Positions 32,036 through 32,154 of a stretch of 32,154 bases of DNA are shown piece after piece (the first letter of the stretch is position 1; every line of letters begins with the position of its first letter). Origin of the DNA: Magnetococcales bacterium (GTDB lineage: Bacteria; Pseudomonadota; Magnetococcia; Magnetococcales; UBA8363); contig JACSDG010000016.1 in NCBI GenBank assembly GCA_015660855.1, positions 1-32,154 of the forward strand, written 5' to 3'. The position numbers were made by a program, and so were the translations under genes. The notes below the pieces were generated by a model. That model saw only the letters and a list, made by a program, of their open reading frames with translations, had not been told where the DNA came from and did not search any database.

Positions 32036-32154
32036 AACTATTGTGGGGGTCCGGGGGGGATCATCCCCCCCGGTGGGGGTTTGGGGGCAAAGCCCCCAAG
32101 GTTCTTCTTTTGACTTTGATTTTGACTTTGATTTTACTGCCCACCAAGGGGGGG
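32036..32154 (+). repeat. G-rich palindromic intergenic repeat, cut by the window end
   Basis: Starts AACTATTGTGGGGGTC and holds the same palindrome as 30121-30143 (here 32051-32073), then GGGGGCAAAGCCCCC and two copies of TTTTGACTTTGA before TTTTACTGCC. The 30082 copy has fewer TTTGACTTTGA units, so this part varies in number between copies. Confidence 0.85.

Noticed and set aside
32100-32140. CRISPR-like or VNTR array
   Set aside because: The TTTTGACTTTGA units are adjacent without spacers and belong to the tail of the dispersed repeat.

Overview
The window is a proteobacterial-looking chromosomal segment dominated by a hybrid polyketide/non-ribosomal peptide gene cluster on the + strand, with a block of mobile or defence-type genes inside it. 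The biosynthetic genes are G+C-rich. The genome carries G-run/C-run palindromic intergenic repeats, Rpn/DUF4351-type protein fragments, ATTCCC(N8)GGGAAT elements and a ccdAB pair. I think this fits a Magnetococcales-like or related alphaproteobacterial lineage, but that is a weak inference from repeat style; no rRNA, tRNA or housekeeping gene is present to fix the taxonomy.

Layout. 1-147: C-terminal end of a DUF4351/Rpn-type protein. 148-654: AT-rich spacer with a 201-bp inverted-repeat (MITE-like) element. 655-7248: fully reducing type I PKS (KS-AT-DH-ER-KR-ACP). 7278-8926: a truncated Rpn/nuclease-like gene, a ccdA/ccdB toxin-antitoxin pair on the - strand, and palindromic repeat elements. 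8927-11934: an AT-richer two-gene unit, a NYN-domain predicted nuclease followed 2 nt later by a STAND/NACHT-like NTPase with a pentapeptide-like tail; this looks like a defence module. 11971-20016: PKS-NRPS hybrid (KS-AT-ACP-aminotransferase-C-A-PCP). 20087-28162: NRPS (docking-C-A-PCP-C-A-PCP-E). 28592-29890: a PRMT-like methyltransferase carrying the same kind of N-terminal docking domain. 30405-31898: a B12-binding-type radical SAM enzyme. The gaps from 28163 on hold copies of a G-rich palindromic repeat.

How the genes may work together. The first PKS would elongate and reduce an acyl chain. The hybrid would add one unreduced C2 unit; its built-in aminotransferase would convert the beta-keto group to a beta-amine, as in iturin/mycosubtilin and microcystin McyE. 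Its NRPS half adds an amino acid of unread specificity. The last NRPS adds a residue with a nearly canonical threonine code and then one with an alanine-like code, which is epimerised. The predicted core is beta-amino-acyl-X-Thr-D-Ala (or a similar small residue), possibly methylated by the docked methyltransferase. No thioesterase, loading ligase, transporter or phosphopantetheinyl transferase is visible in the window. The acidic C-terminal helix of the first PKS and the N-terminal helix of the hybrid look like a matching docking pair, so the genes between them were probably inserted into an existing cluster.

The most unusual points are the NYN-STAND pair inside the cluster, the methyltransferase with an NRPS docking domain, and a 74-bp-offset duplication that rebuilds the translational-coupling junction between the two largest genes.
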